From positions 553,484 through 617,483 of the forward strand of contig CP061275.1 of NCBI GenBank assembly GCA_014622685.1: a stretch of 64,000 nucleotides of DNA, given 5' to 3'. Shown one piece after another: positions 1 through 8,731 of this stretch (the stretch's first letter is position 1; each line of letters opens with the position of its first letter). The notes under the pieces were generated by a model that searched no databases, was not told the origin of the DNA, and worked only from the letters and a program-made list of their open reading frames with translations. The position numbers were made by a program, and so were the translations under genes. Source of the DNA: Buchnera aphidicola (Pentalonia nigronervosa) (GTDB taxonomy: Bacteria > Pseudomonadota > Gammaproteobacteria > Enterobacterales > Enterobacteriaceae).

Positions 1-841
1 AATATTTTTTCCTATTTTTTGTCCTGTGTGTAATTCTAAGTTGTTAGAAAATCCGGAAGAAAAAATTATTCGTTGTCATGCAGGATTAACGTGCGATGCT
101 CAAAAGAAAAAGAATATATATCATTTTTTTTCAAAAAATGCTTTGTATATTGAAGGATTAGGAAATAAAATTATTGATGATCTTATAAATAAAAAGTATG
201 TTGCTACTCCCATAGATTTTTTTTATCTAACCTATAATAAATTAATGACATTGAAAAACATACGTAGTAAAAAAAGTAAAAAAATTCTTTTTTCAATAGA
301 AAGATGCAAAAATACAACTTTTAAAAGATTTATTTATGCATTGGGCATACCTCAAGTTGGAGAATCTGTTGCTGAAATACTTGCAAATCATTTTGTTAAT
401 ATAAATAAATTAATGTGTTCTGATGTTGGTAACTTGTATAGAATTTATGGAGTTGGAAAAATCATTTCGCATAATATATTTAATTATTTTTCTATATCTT
501 CAAATCGTACGATGGTTTTTGATTTAGAAAAAATTGTTAATATTTCACAGAATAGTAAAGAAAATACTATATGTAATATAAAAAATACATTTTTCTTTCA
601 AAAGAATATAGTTATAACGGGTGTATTTGAGACTTTTTCTAGAACTGAATTAAAAGACATTTTAATTTCTATGAGGGCAAAAATATTAAATGGAATTTCG
701 AAAAATGTTGATATAGTAATTTGTGGAAATAAAGCAGGATCTAAATTTTCGCAAGCAAAAAATTATAAAATAAAAATTATGAATGAAAAAGAATTAAACT
801 ATATTTTGGGTCGTGCAGGATTTGAACCTGCGACCAATTGA
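1..841 (+). CDS. ligA: NAD-dependent DNA ligase LigA, C-terminal part (5' end outside window)
   Basis: The reading frame is open from base 2, so the gene enters from the left edge; about 280 of the usual ~670 residues are present. LigA seals nicks in duplex DNA during replication and repair, using NAD+. The part seen starts with the four-cysteine zinc finger (CPVC, then C and C about 17 and 23 residues on), continues with the helix-hairpin-helix region (ALGIPQVGES, YGVGKIISHN) and ends with a BRCT domain (VITGVFETFSRTELK). The E. coli protein ends just after the residues matching NYILG. Here the frame runs on for about 10 codons through the antisense strand of tRNA-Lys before a TGA, so the tail GRAGFEPATN is tRNA-derived. 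Confidence 0.95.
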   Translation, partial: IFFPIFCPVCNSKLLENPEEKIIRCHAGLTCDAQKKKNIYHFFSKNALYIEGLGNKIIDDLINKKYVATPIDFFYLTYNKLMTLKNIRSKKSKKILFSIERCKNTTFKRFIYALGIPQVGESVAEILANHFVNINKLMCSDVGNLYRIYGVGKIISHNIFNYFSISSNRTMVFDLEKIVNISQNSKENTICNIKNTFFFQKNIVITGVFETFSRTELKDILISMRAKILNGISKNVDIVICGNKAGSKFSQAKNYKIKIMNEKELNYILGRAGFEPATN

Positions 842-879
842 TTAAAAGTCAACTGCTCTACCAACTGAGCTAACGACCC
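807..879 (-). tRNA. tRNA-Lys (anticodon TTT)
   Basis: The minus strand gives a full cloverleaf: acceptor GGGTCGT paired with ACGACCC, D arm GCTC/GAGC, anticodon arm TTGAC-TTTTAAT-CAATT (positions 34-36 TTT), and T arm with loop TTCAAAT. It is almost identical to E. coli tRNA-Lys. The discriminator is A and no CCA is encoded after it, so CCA must be added after transcription. Its 3' part is overlapped on the other strand by the end of ligA. It is probably cotranscribed with tRNA-Val just upstream. Confidence 0.97.
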
Positions 880-886
880 TAATTTT

Positions 887-961
887 TGGTGGGTGATGAC
901 GGACTCGAACCGCCGACATCCTCCGTGTAAAAGAGAAGCTCTACCACTGAGCTAATCACCC
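887..961 (-). tRNA. tRNA-Val (anticodon TAC)
   Basis: The minus strand folds as acceptor GGGTGAT/ATCACCC, D arm GCTC/GAGC, anticodon loop TTTACAC (anticodon TAC) on a five-pair stem with two G-U pairs, and T arm GGCGG-TTCGAGT-CCGTC. Unlike the other three tRNAs in the window, the 3' CCA is encoded. It lies 7 bases upstream of tRNA-Lys on the same strand and the two are likely one transcript. Confidence 0.96.
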
Positions 962-1038
962 GATTTCTTGTATTTTAGATAAATTTAATAAGAAGACAGT
1001 TATTTTTAAAGTACTTATTGTATATTTAAACTTTGATA

Positions 1039-1071
1039 TATAGATTATAATCTATAGTTTTTTAAAATCAA
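1039..1071 (-). promoter_or_regulatory. Candidate divergent promoter with an 18-bp palindrome
   Basis: Positions 1039-1056 are a perfect 18-bp palindrome (TATAGATTATAATCTATA) whose centre contains TATAAT on both strands. On the minus strand TTGATT (1066-1071), a 16-base spacer and TATAAT (1044-1049) form a good sigma-70 type promoter pointing at tRNA-Val/tRNA-Lys, with a leader of about 75-80 bases. On the plus strand the same palindrome supplies a -10 box (1046-1051) toward gltX, but no good -35 is visible. Promoter use is inferred, not shown. Confidence 0.45.
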
Positions 1072-1165
1072 TAATTATTTACAATTAATAATATTAAGTA
1101 ATTTTAATATGCACGATATTATTTTTTTAATTTATTTTAAATTAATACTATACATTGAACATGAT

Positions 1166-2575
1166 ATGAAAATCAAAACTCGATTTGCTCCTAGTCCAAC
1201 TGGATGTTTACATCTTGGAAGTGTTCGTACAGCGTTGTATTCTTGGTTATTTGCGCGTCGTTATAATGGGAAATTTATTCTTCGAGTAGAAGATACTGAT
1301 CTTGTACGATCTAAATCTATTTCTGAAAAATCCATTCTCGATGGATTAAAATGGTTGGGTTTATATTGGGATGAAGGTCCTTATTTTCAAACACATCGAT
1401 TAAAACGATATAAAGAAATGATAGAAATTATGTTACAAAAAGACATTGCTTATAAATGTTGCTGTACAAATCAAGAGTTGATAAAAGAACGAAATATACA
1501 AATGTTAAAAGGAGAGAAACCTCGTTATAATCGTAAATGTAGAAATATAGAAAAACATGTTACATTCCATAAACCGTATGTTGTAAGGTTTAAAAATCCT
1601 CTTTTTGGACAGGTAAAATTTAATGATCAAGTCAGAGGAGAAATTGTTTTTAATAATGCAGAATTAGATGATTTAATTATTCAACGTTCTAATGGTATGC
1701 CTACTTATAATTTTTGTGTTGTAATTGATGATTTAGACATGCAGATTACTCATGTGATTCGTGGAGAAGACCATATTAATAATACGCCACGTCAAATCAA
1801 TATTTTCCGGTCTTTAGGAAAACAAGAACCAATTTATGCGCATTTGTCAATGATTTTAAATGAAAAAGGTAAAAAAATATCTAAAAGATATGATGCTATA
1901 GACATTATTGAATATAATAAACAAGGTTTTTTACCTGATGCAATTTTAAATTATATAATACGATTAGGTTGGTCTTGCGGTGATAAAGAAATATTCAATA
2001 TTTCAGAAATGCAAAAACTGTTTAATTTAGATGCTATTAGTAAATCTTCTTGTATCATCAATATGAAGAAGTTATTGTGGTTAAATAAATACTATATTAA
2101 TCATTTGCCATTAGTTTACATATCTAATGCTTTTCAAGATTTTGCAAAACAGAAAAATTTTAATATAGAAAACGGACCTAATATAGAATCATTAATTAAA
2201 TTATTAAAAAATCGTTATCACACGTTTCAAGAGTTAATAGATTCTTGTCGTTATTTTTATGAAGATTTTAAAACGTTTGACATAGAAGGATCAAAAAAAT
2301 ATTTAATAGTTTCTAATATTTATATCTTACATGCATGTCATGTAAATTTTAAAAAATTATCTGTTTGGTGTAGCCATGTCATTTTTCGTACAATAGTCGA
2401 TATATCTGAAAAATTAAAAATAAGTATTAAAGAAATAAATATGATATTACGAATATCATTAACAGGTGGTATGCATTCACCAAATATTAGTTCTGTTGTT
2501 TTTTTACTTGGGAAATCAAAAACAGTACTTAGACTTCAACGTGCTATTAACTATATTAATAGTTGTACAAAATAA
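1166..2575 (+). CDS. gltX: Glutamyl-tRNA synthetase
   Basis: Class I aminoacyl-tRNA synthetase that charges tRNA-Glu in the cytoplasm. The Rossmann fold begins at once with [17 protein letters not shown] (the HIGH-type motif); the KMSKS-type loop reads KKISKRYDA. The zinc-site region contains CCC and a later C in the insertion domain, and [24 protein letters not shown] matches the family. Starting at ATG 1166 (MKIKTRF) gives 469 residues, against 471 in E. coli; an in-frame start at 1109 would add an unconserved tail. It is a single gene with an AT-rich spacer after it and a weak hairpin near 2741-2782. Confidence 0.97.
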   Translation: MKIKTRFAPSPTGCLHLGSVRTALYSWLFARRYNGKFILRVEDTDLVRSKSISEKSILDGLKWLGLYWDEGPYFQTHRLKRYKEMIEIMLQKDIAYKCCCTNQELIKERNIQMLKGEKPRYNRKCRNIEKHVTFHKPYVVRFKNPLFGQVKFNDQVRGEIVFNNAELDDLIIQRSNGMPTYNFCVVIDDLDMQITHVIRGEDHINNTPRQINIFRSLGKQEPIYAHLSMILNEKGKKISKRYDAIDIIEYNKQGFLPDAILNYIIRLGWSCGDKEIFNISEMQKLFNLDAISKSSCIINMKKLLWLNKYYINHLPLVYISNAFQDFAKQKNFNIENGPNIESLIKLLKNRYHTFQELIDSCRYFYEDFKTFDIEGSKKYLIVSNIYILHACHVNFKKLSVWCSHVIFRTIVDISEKLKISIKEINMILRISLTGGMHSPNISSVVFLLGKSKTVLRLQRAINYINSCTK

Positions 2576-2740
2576 CATTAATATATTTGTTAAATAAAAA
2601 AATATTTAATATTATAAAATTGTTTAATAAAAATTTTATGAAGTTTTTTATAATAACATCACAGATATTTAAATATTAGTTATATTAATTAAGAGAGACA
2701 TGTATTTTTTAAAATTTAGTAATTTTAATATACATTAATT

Positions 2741-2782
2741 TATTTTTCTTAATTTTTCCAAAATGGTAAAATTAGAAAAATA
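2741..2782 (+). terminator. Possible gltX terminator hairpin
   Basis: The arms TATTTTTCTTAATTTT and AAAATTAGAAAAATA pair over about 14 bp with one bulged T, separated by a short loop that includes TCCAAAATGG. The sequence is AT only in the stem and no clean T run follows, so termination is uncertain. The rest of 2576-2832 shows nothing recognisable. Confidence 0.35.
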
Positions 2783-2832
2783 AATATTTTAATCACATCG
2801 ATAATTTAAAATAGTTGTGTTCAAAAAATTTA

Positions 2833-2861
2833 TTGACAGAATTCTGATGTTTTTATATTGT
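2833..2861 (+). promoter_or_regulatory. Promoter of tRNA-Ala
   Basis: A perfect -35 TTGACA lies at 2833-2838. A -10 candidate TATTGT is at 2856-2861 with a 17-base spacer, 10 bases before the first tRNA base; TATATT at 2854-2859 (15-base spacer) is the alternative. This is one of the best sigma-70 matches in the window. Confidence 0.65.
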
Positions 2862-2871
2862 AATCTTTTTT

Positions 2872-2944
2872 GGGGTTATAGCTCAGTTGGCAGAGCGCTT
2901 GCATGGCATGCAAGATGTCAGCGGTTCGAATCCGCTTAGCTCCA
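2872..2944 (+). tRNA. tRNA-Ala (anticodon GGC)
   Basis: The cloverleaf is acceptor GGGGTTA/TAGCTCC (two G-U pairs), D arm GCTC/GAGC, anticodon arm CTTGC-ATGGCAT-GCAAG with anticodon GGC, and T arm GCGG-TTCGAAT-CCGC. It closely matches E. coli tRNA-Ala(GGC). The discriminator is A and no CCA is encoded. Confidence 0.97.
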
Positions 2945-3005
2945 AACATTTTCATAATTAAAATAACAAAAGATTTTTCTGATTTAGTTGATATGTAAAA
3001 ATAAT

Positions 3006-3034
3006 TACTGTGTTAAATATTATTTAACACAGTA
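3006..3034 (-). terminator. Hairpin terminator between tRNA-Ala and fliE
   Basis: A perfect 13-bp inverted repeat (TACTGTGTTAAAT, loop ATT, then its complement) sits 8 bases after the fliE stop. On the minus strand it is followed by ATTATTTTT, so it best serves fliE; it may also stop tRNA-Ala transcription from the other side. Confidence 0.7.
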
Positions 3035-3042
3035 GCATAAAA

Positions 3043-3426
3043 TTATATTTGTTGGTTCATTATTTCTTGATAAGCTGTGACAATTTTATTTCGTATTTGA
3101 ATAGCCATTTTTAACGCGATAGAAGATTTTTGTAAATTTAACATTATATCATTCAATGATATATCTGATTGATTTAATTCAAATTTTTCAGTGTTATTTT
3201 TTACGTTATTCTGTATTGTACTGATGTTGTTCAATACTGTGTTTATGCAGTTTAAAAAATTGTTAGATTCTATGTTTTTATCCACATTAGTGTTTTTCTC
3301 TAAGCAATTATAGTTTTTATGTATATTTTGATAGTCAATATTATTAATAAACATATTTTCCTGAAATAAATAGTTTTTATTTATGAATGTAGAAATACTA
3401 ACATATCTTTTATAAGTTTTTAACAT
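3043..3426 (-). CDS. fliE: Flagellar hook-basal body protein FliE
   Basis: FliE joins the MS ring to the proximal rod and is the first rod protein exported. The C-terminal half carries the family signature: ISLNDIMLNLQKSSIALK followed by QIRNKIVTAYQEIMNQ, very close to E. coli FliE. The protein has 127 residues against 104 in E. coli; the extra length is a poorly conserved, Asn/Lys-rich N-terminus, so the true start may be a later Met. It is transcribed away from fliF across a 148-base spacer, as in enteric bacteria. Confidence 0.93.
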   Translation of the reverse strand: MLKTYKRYVSISTFINKNYLFQENMFINNIDYQNIHKNYNCLEKNTNVDKNIESNNFLNCINTVLNNISTIQNNVKNNTEKFELNQSDISLNDIMLNLQKSSIALKMAIQIRNKIVTAYQEIMNQQI

Positions 3427-3574
3427 TATAATAAAAAAATAGTTTTTAGATGTATATCTAAAAAAATTTTGTTGAGGAAAAAATTAATAAGATATTTTTT
3501 CTTTTATTTTATTAATAAAATTATTTTAATTTACATTAGTCAATTAGAATCAACTATTTAGACAGGAAGATTTC

Positions 3575-5215
3575 ATGAATTTTAGTGATATAGAAGATTC
3601 AGTTTTGGAAGAGAAAAAACGATTGAATAATTTTTTATCTCGTTTTTCAAAAAATTCTCGTATTTTGATTATTTTGTTAATATCTGTATTTGTTATTGCT
3701 ATTTCTTGTTCAATTTGGGCTAAAAGTCCTGAATATGAAGTATTATATAGTAATTTATCTAACGAAAATAGAAATGCGGTTACTTCTCAGTTAAAAAAAA
3801 TGAAAATATCTTATAAGTTTACTGATGATTTAAATCAAATTTTAGTTCCAAAAAATCAGGTTTATGAAATCCGTACTCATATTTCTGAAAATCATGTTTT
3901 TCAAAACGATGATATTGGTTTTGAACTATTGGATAAAGAAAGATTTGGTATTAGTCAATTTAATGAACAAATAAATTATCAGCGTGCACTAGAAGGGGAG
4001 TTAGCTCGGACAATACAAAGAATTAACATTATACAAAATGCTAAAATACATATAGCTTTACCAAAAACTTCGTTATTTTTAAAAGAACAAAAAAAACCAT
4101 CAGCATCTGTAATTTTAAATGTACGATCAGGAAAAATGTTATCTTCAAATCAAATTAGTTCTATATTACATTTAATCGCTAGGAGCGTATCTGATCTGTC
4201 CATAGAAAATATTACTATAGTAGATCAATTTGGTACATTATTAAATGGTAGTTCATATTTAAATAATCAACAAGTAAATAATGCGCAATTTAAGTATTCT
4301 GAAGATGTTGAGTCTCATTATAGAAATAAAATAAAAGATATTTTAGAGCCATTATTTGGAATTGGAAATGTAGATGCTCAAGTAACTGCACAAATTAATT
4401 TTAACGTACAAGAAAATACACAAGAAAAATATTTACCTAATACTAACTATAAACAGCAATCAATCAGATCACGCCAAACAAATATACATCGTCAAAGTAT
4501 AAAAGATAATCTTGAAAAAAATATGTCAGATGTGTTTTTGTCTAAACATAAAAATAGTTCCAAAAAAATAATATCAGATAATAATCAAGATTTTAAAAAC
4601 AATCATAGCTCTTTGAATGCTGATATTAATCGTGATAATACAGTTAATTATGAATTGGATCATACTATATCTCATACAAAACAAAATGTAGGAGAAATAA
4701 AGAGATTATCTGCAGCAGTTATTATAAATTTCACCTCGAAAAATCATGCTCAACTAATCCCTTTAACTGAAGAACAAATAAAAAATATTAAATCACTAGT
4801 GTGCGAAGCTATAGGATATTCGAAATATAGAGGAGACAGTGTACACATTGTAAATGCGTTGTTTTTTAAAAATCATGTTAAAGATCCAGTACAAATTGTT
4901 AATTTAAAAACATCGCAATCATCACATATTTTATTTAGTTATGTACTATGGTTATTGATTTTTTTATTTTTATGTTTTTTATTAAAAAAATATATTTTTT
5001 CTAATTTTAAAAAAAATGAGAAAAAAGATAATATAATTGCAGAAAAATCAAGTAAAATCGATTCGCATAAAGCAGAAAACGCAATTGTGCAAGAAAAGAT
5101 TAAAAGTACTACTTTGAATACAGAGCAATTAATTCATAAAATTTGTAATATATCAAATCAGAATCCGCGTACTATAGCGTTAATTATTCGTCAATGGATG
5201 AGTGATAAAAAATGA
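3575..5215 (+). CDS. fliF: Flagellar MS-ring protein FliF
   Basis: FliF forms the membrane ring on which the basal body and export gate assemble. The 546 residues (552 in E. coli) have a transmembrane segment near residues 28-48 (ILIILLISVFVIAISCSIWA), the ring-building domains (SPEYEVLYSNLSNENRNAV; FGISQFNEQINYQRALEGEL) and a second transmembrane segment near 448-470. The C-terminal tail that binds FliG is present (IALIIRQWMSD). The start has a good ribosome site (CAGGAAGA). It overlaps fliG by 4 bases (ATGA), which suggests coupled translation. Confidence 0.96.
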   Translation: MNFSDIEDSVLEEKKRLNNFLSRFSKNSRILIILLISVFVIAISCSIWAKSPEYEVLYSNLSNENRNAVTSQLKKMKISYKFTDDLNQILVPKNQVYEIRTHISENHVFQNDDIGFELLDKERFGISQFNEQINYQRALEGELARTIQRINIIQNAKIHIALPKTSLFLKEQKKPSASVILNVRSGKMLSSNQISSILHLIARSVSDLSIENITIVDQFGTLLNGSSYLNNQQVNNAQFKYSEDVESHYRNKIKDILEPLFGIGNVDAQVTAQINFNVQENTQEKYLPNTNYKQQSIRSRQTNIHRQSIKDNLEKNMSDVFLSKHKNSSKKIISDNNQDFKNNHSSLNADINRDNTVNYELDHTISHTKQNVGEIKRLSAAVIINFTSKNHAQLIPLTEEQIKNIKSLVCEAIGYSKYRGDSVHIVNALFFKNHVKDPVQIVNLKTSQSSHILFSYVLWLLIFLFLCFLLKKYIFSNFKKNEKKDNIIAEKSSKIDSHKAENAIVQEKIKSTTLNTEQLIHKICNISNQNPRTIALIIRQWMSDKK

Positions 5216-6204
5216 TTTTAAATGGTATTAAAAAAAGTGCATTATTATTAATGTCACTAGGCTCTGATCAATCCGCAGAGATACTAAAGCATTTAACTAC
5301 GTTTGAAATTCGAGAATTGACTAATTATATAGCAAATATGCAGCAATTTTCTAAAAAAACGTTGGATCAAGTTTTGCTTGAATGTTATGATGCTCTTCAA
5401 AAAAATGATGCTTTTAATTTTAATAGTGATAAATATTTATCAAACATGTTGATTAAAGCATTAGGTGAAGATTATGGCAATACTTTATCAAAGCATGCAT
5501 TAGAAATGCGTGAAGCTCAATTATATATTGATTGCTTAAATAAAATAGATCCTAAAAAGGTAGCTATTTTATTAGAAAATGAACATCTTCAAGTTGTTAC
5601 AACAATACTAATACATTTAGATATGAATCAAGCTGCAACAGTTCTTTCCTATTTTGATGATAAAAAACGCGCTGAAATTATATTTAGAATTACAGAATTT
5701 AATGGTATTGAAAAATCTAGTTTAGCTGAATTAAAAAATGTAATAGATAATTTGTTAAACAATGATACGCTAACATCATCAGATAAAGGTGGCATTAAAG
5801 TTGCTACTAAAATTTTGAATTTTATGAAAATTAAATGTGAAAAAAAAACTATAAAAACACTTAGCACATTTAATCGCGAGTTAGCAAAAAAAATCATTCA
5901 AGAAAGGTTTGAATTTACTAATTTAGTACATTTAAATGATAAATATATTAAATTATTACTTCAACATATTGAGAAAGAAAAATTATTTATTGCATTGAAA
6001 AATACTAGTGTTGATGTTCAGAACAAGTTTATTAAAAATATGTCACAACATGAAATAGATGAATTACGCAAAAATTTTCAAAAGACATCGTACATTTCTA
6101 ATGAAGCAATAAAAAATGAGCAAAAATTAATTTTAATAATGATTAGAAGTATTATAGAAAATGGGAATGTTTTATTGAAAAATTTACGAGAATATTATGT
6201 CTAA
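5212..6204 (+). CDS. fliG: Flagellar C-ring protein FliG
   Basis: FliG sits on FliF and, in motile bacteria, meets the stator to produce torque. The 330 residues match the family along their length (ALLLMSLGSDQSAEILKHL; the HPQ-region equivalent NEHLQVVTTILIHLD; C-terminal NEQKLILIMIRSIIENG). By alignment from memory with E. coli, torque residues R281, D288, D289 and R297 are replaced by H280, K287, N288 and S296, while K264 remains. That fits a basal body that no longer rotates. The gene overlaps fliF by 4 and fliH by 8 bases. Confidence 0.95.
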   Translation: MILNGIKKSALLLMSLGSDQSAEILKHLTTFEIRELTNYIANMQQFSKKTLDQVLLECYDALQKNDAFNFNSDKYLSNMLIKALGEDYGNTLSKHALEMREAQLYIDCLNKIDPKKVAILLENEHLQVVTTILIHLDMNQAATVLSYFDDKKRAEIIFRITEFNGIEKSSLAELKNVIDNLLNNDTLTSSDKGGIKVATKILNFMKIKCEKKTIKTLSTFNRELAKKIIQERFEFTNLVHLNDKYIKLLLQHIEKEKLFIALKNTSVDVQNKFIKNMSQHEIDELRKNFQKTSYISNEAIKNEQKLILIMIRSIIENGNVLLKNLREYYV

Positions 6205-6850
6205 TTTACCTTCAGATAAAAATTGGACACGGTGGTATCCAAAAAATGTATTTTTAAAAAACGTTGAAAATAATACACAATTTTTATATCATTTGGATTA
6301 TTTTTCAGAAAAACAGGTACGTAATAATATACAAAATGTAAAAAAAGAAAAAAAGTCAGAAATAGATGAATTAGAAATCAGTACAATAAAAAAAGAAGCA
6401 TATGATGCTGGTTTTCAGGCAGGCATGTTGCACTGTAAAAAAGAAAATAATGTTTTAAATAATAAAATGCATAATTTGTTTTTGAATTTTAATAATGCTC
6501 TTAATACGTTTGAAGATGTGTTGTTTGCGCGATTATTAAAGATAATACTAGTTGTTTCGTCTTATGTCATCGGAAAAAGTATTGCTTTTGATGAAAAAAT
6601 TTTATTAAAACATATCAAAAACATAATTGATAAAACAGGTATTTTTTTAAAAAAACCAAAATTGTTTGTTCATCCAGACAATAAAGTATTAATAGAATCA
6701 ACATTACAAGACTTTTTAAATATTCATAAATGGGAAGTAATTTATGATACGAAAATTGATTTAAACAGTTGTCAATTTATCTCTGATAGCGGTAATATAG
6801 ACACTACTATAGATGCCAGATGGCAAGAATTATGTCGCTTAATTAAATAA
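6197..6850 (+). CDS. fliH: Flagellar export ATPase regulator FliH
   Basis: FliH binds the ATPase FliI and brings it to the export gate and C-ring. The 217 residues (about 228 in E. coli) begin with the N-terminal tryptophan pair (NWTRWYP, W10 and W13) that in enteric FliH docks to FlhA. A glycine-containing helix (AYDAGFQAGM) and the C-terminal FliI-binding domain (SSYVIGKSIAFDE, FVHPDNKVLIE, DARWQELCRLI) follow. It sits 16 bases before fliI. Confidence 0.92.
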   Translation: MSNLPSDKNWTRWYPKNVFLKNVENNTQFLYHLDYFSEKQVRNNIQNVKKEKKSEIDELEISTIKKEAYDAGFQAGMLHCKKENNVLNNKMHNLFLNFNNALNTFEDVLFARLLKIILVVSSYVIGKSIAFDEKILLKHIKNIIDKTGIFLKKPKLFVHPDNKVLIESTLQDFLNIHKWEVIYDTKIDLNSCQFISDSGNIDTTIDARWQELCRLIK

Positions 6851-6866
6851 AAATAGAGGCGCATTA

Positions 6867-8225
6867 ATGAGTTTAAGATTTTCTCATTTATTAAATAAAT
6901 TCTCTTCTTTTGAACGTAACATTCAAAGTCTTTCAGATATTATCTATTACGGTTATCTTGTTAGTGTACGTGGTTTGATTTTAGAAGTAATTGGATTAAA
7001 GAAACCAATTGGAACATCATGTTACATTGAAAAAAAAACTGGTTCAAGAAACGATTATATTTGTGCTGAAATAATAGGTTTTTCGGATAGAACGACGGTA
7101 TTGTTAGCATTAGAAGATACGCATGGTATTTTTCCTAATGCTCGTGTATTTTTGAAAGATAATTATATCAATCAACCAATTCGGAAATTTCCATTAGGTA
7201 TACAGTTATTAGGTCGAGTGCTAGATAGTTACGGATTTCCTTTAGACAATTTTCCTAATTTACATTCTGATTGTTTTTCTGAAATCAACAATGATTATAT
7301 TAATCCGTTACAAAGAAAACCTATTACTGATGTTTTGGATACAGGAATACGCGCTATTAATGGTTTACTGACTATTGGAAAAGGGCAAAGAATAGGTATT
7401 TTTTCCAGTTCTGGCGTAGGAAAAAGTATTTTATTAGGCATGATGGCAAAGTACACGCAAGCTGATATTATTGTAATTGCATTGATCGGAGAAAGAGGAA
7501 GAGAAGTTAAGAATTTTATAGACAACATATTAGGAGATGAAGGTTTATTGAAATCGGTGGTAATTGTAGCTCCTGCTGATGTTTCTTCTTTATTGAAGAT
7601 AAAAGCAGCTGTTTATTCTGCTAGTATTGCAGAATATTTTTGTAAGAAAAATAAAAACGTATTATTTATTATGGATTCTTTAACTCGTTACGCCATGGCT
7701 CAACGAGATGTTTCGTTATCACTAGGAGAGCTGCCAGTTTCTAAAGGTTATCCATCTTCAATATTTTCAAAAATACCTAATTTAATAGAACGAGCGGGAA
7801 ACATTTATAGTCACCATGGTTCTATTACTGCATTTTATACAGTTTTAACTGAAGAAGAGGACGAACAGGATCCAATTTCGCATCTTGCGCGTTCTATATT
7901 AGATGGTCATATTACATTATCGCGTTATTATTCTGATTTAGGTCATTATCCGGCTATTGATATCGAATCTTCTGTTAGTCGCGTAATGCCAAGTATAATT
8001 AATAGTAATCAGTATTCACAGGCATGTTATTTTAAAAGACTAGTTGCATCATATCAAAGAAATCGAGATTTAATAAACATTGGAGCATATGTTAATGGCA
8101 CTGATATAGTTTTAGATCATGCCATTAAAATTTGGTCAAAATTACAAAATTTTTTGCAGCAAGAACAATCAGAAAAAATTAATTATCATCAATCTTGTGC
8201 AGATTTAAATCAAATATTTATTTGA
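6867..8225 (+). CDS. fliI: Flagellum-specific export ATPase FliI
   Basis: Cytoplasmic ATPase of the flagellar type III export apparatus, related to the F1 beta subunit. Walker A is FSSSGVGKS near residues 179-187 and Walker B is VLFIMDSLTRYAMAQRD; the conserved GERGREVKNFI and TVLTEEEDEQDPI segments are intact. It has 452 residues against 457 in E. coli. A ribosome site (GAGGCGC) precedes the ATG. All catalytic motifs are kept, which implies export is still energised. Confidence 0.97.
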   Translation: MSLRFSHLLNKFSSFERNIQSLSDIIYYGYLVSVRGLILEVIGLKKPIGTSCYIEKKTGSRNDYICAEIIGFSDRTTVLLALEDTHGIFPNARVFLKDNYINQPIRKFPLGIQLLGRVLDSYGFPLDNFPNLHSDCFSEINNDYINPLQRKPITDVLDTGIRAINGLLTIGKGQRIGIFSSSGVGKSILLGMMAKYTQADIIVIALIGERGREVKNFIDNILGDEGLLKSVVIVAPADVSSLLKIKAAVYSASIAEYFCKKNKNVLFIMDSLTRYAMAQRDVSLSLGELPVSKGYPSSIFSKIPNLIERAGNIYSHHGSITAFYTVLTEEEDEQDPISHLARSILDGHITLSRYYSDLGHYPAIDIESSVSRVMPSIINSNQYSQACYFKRLVASYQRNRDLINIGAYVNGTDIVLDHAIKIWSKLQNFLQQEQSEKINYHQSCADLNQIFI

Positions 8226-8260
8226 ATTCAACATTACATAATATTGGATATATTTTATTT

Positions 8261-8731
8261 ATGAAATCTAAGAATATTTTATTTGATGTTTTAAAAAAAG
8301 CAACACAAAAACAAATAGAACAAGATATAGTTAAAATAAAAAATTTACGTTTAAAAAAACAAAATGCACTAAATCAATCAAAACAATTAACAAATTATCG
8401 AAATGAATATGAAAAAAAATTGTTTTTTAAAATAAAATCTGGGATGTGTGTACACCAATGGAAAAATTATAATACTTTTATTTTAATTTTAAAGAATATT
8501 ATTAAAAAAAACGAATATATGATTCAAAATGATCAAATATTGATCGAAGAAGCGTTAACGTCTTGGTTAAAAAGTAAAAAAAAATTGCGCATTTGGCAGT
8601 ATTTTATTAATAAACATAAAATTTACATATCAAAATTACAATATATGCAAGAACAAAAAGATTTTGATGAATACATTCAATTAACGATTTTAAAACAAGG
8701 TCATGATATTAATGTTAAAAACTATATGTAA
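8261..8731 (+). CDS. fliJ: Flagellar export chaperone FliJ
   Basis: FliJ is the stalk-like coiled coil that links the FliI ring to FlhA. ATG 8261 is chosen (MKSKNILFDVLKKATQKQIEQ), giving 156 residues against 147 in E. coli; an in-frame start at 8195 would lie inside fliI. The protein is Lys/Gln-rich and helical with little sequence conservation, so identity rests largely on its place between fliI and fliK, its length and its coiled-coil character. Confidence 0.8.
   Translation: MKSKNILFDVLKKATQKQIEQDIVKIKNLRLKKQNALNQSKQLTNYRNEYEKKLFFKIKSGMCVHQWKNYNTFILILKNIIKKNEYMIQNDQILIEEALTSWLKSKKKLRIWQYFINKHKIYISKLQYMQEQKDFDEYIQLTILKQGHDINVKNYM

Noticed and set aside
1109..1165. N-terminal extension of gltX
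   Set aside because: Residues before ATG 1166 are not conserved and the protein already has normal length.
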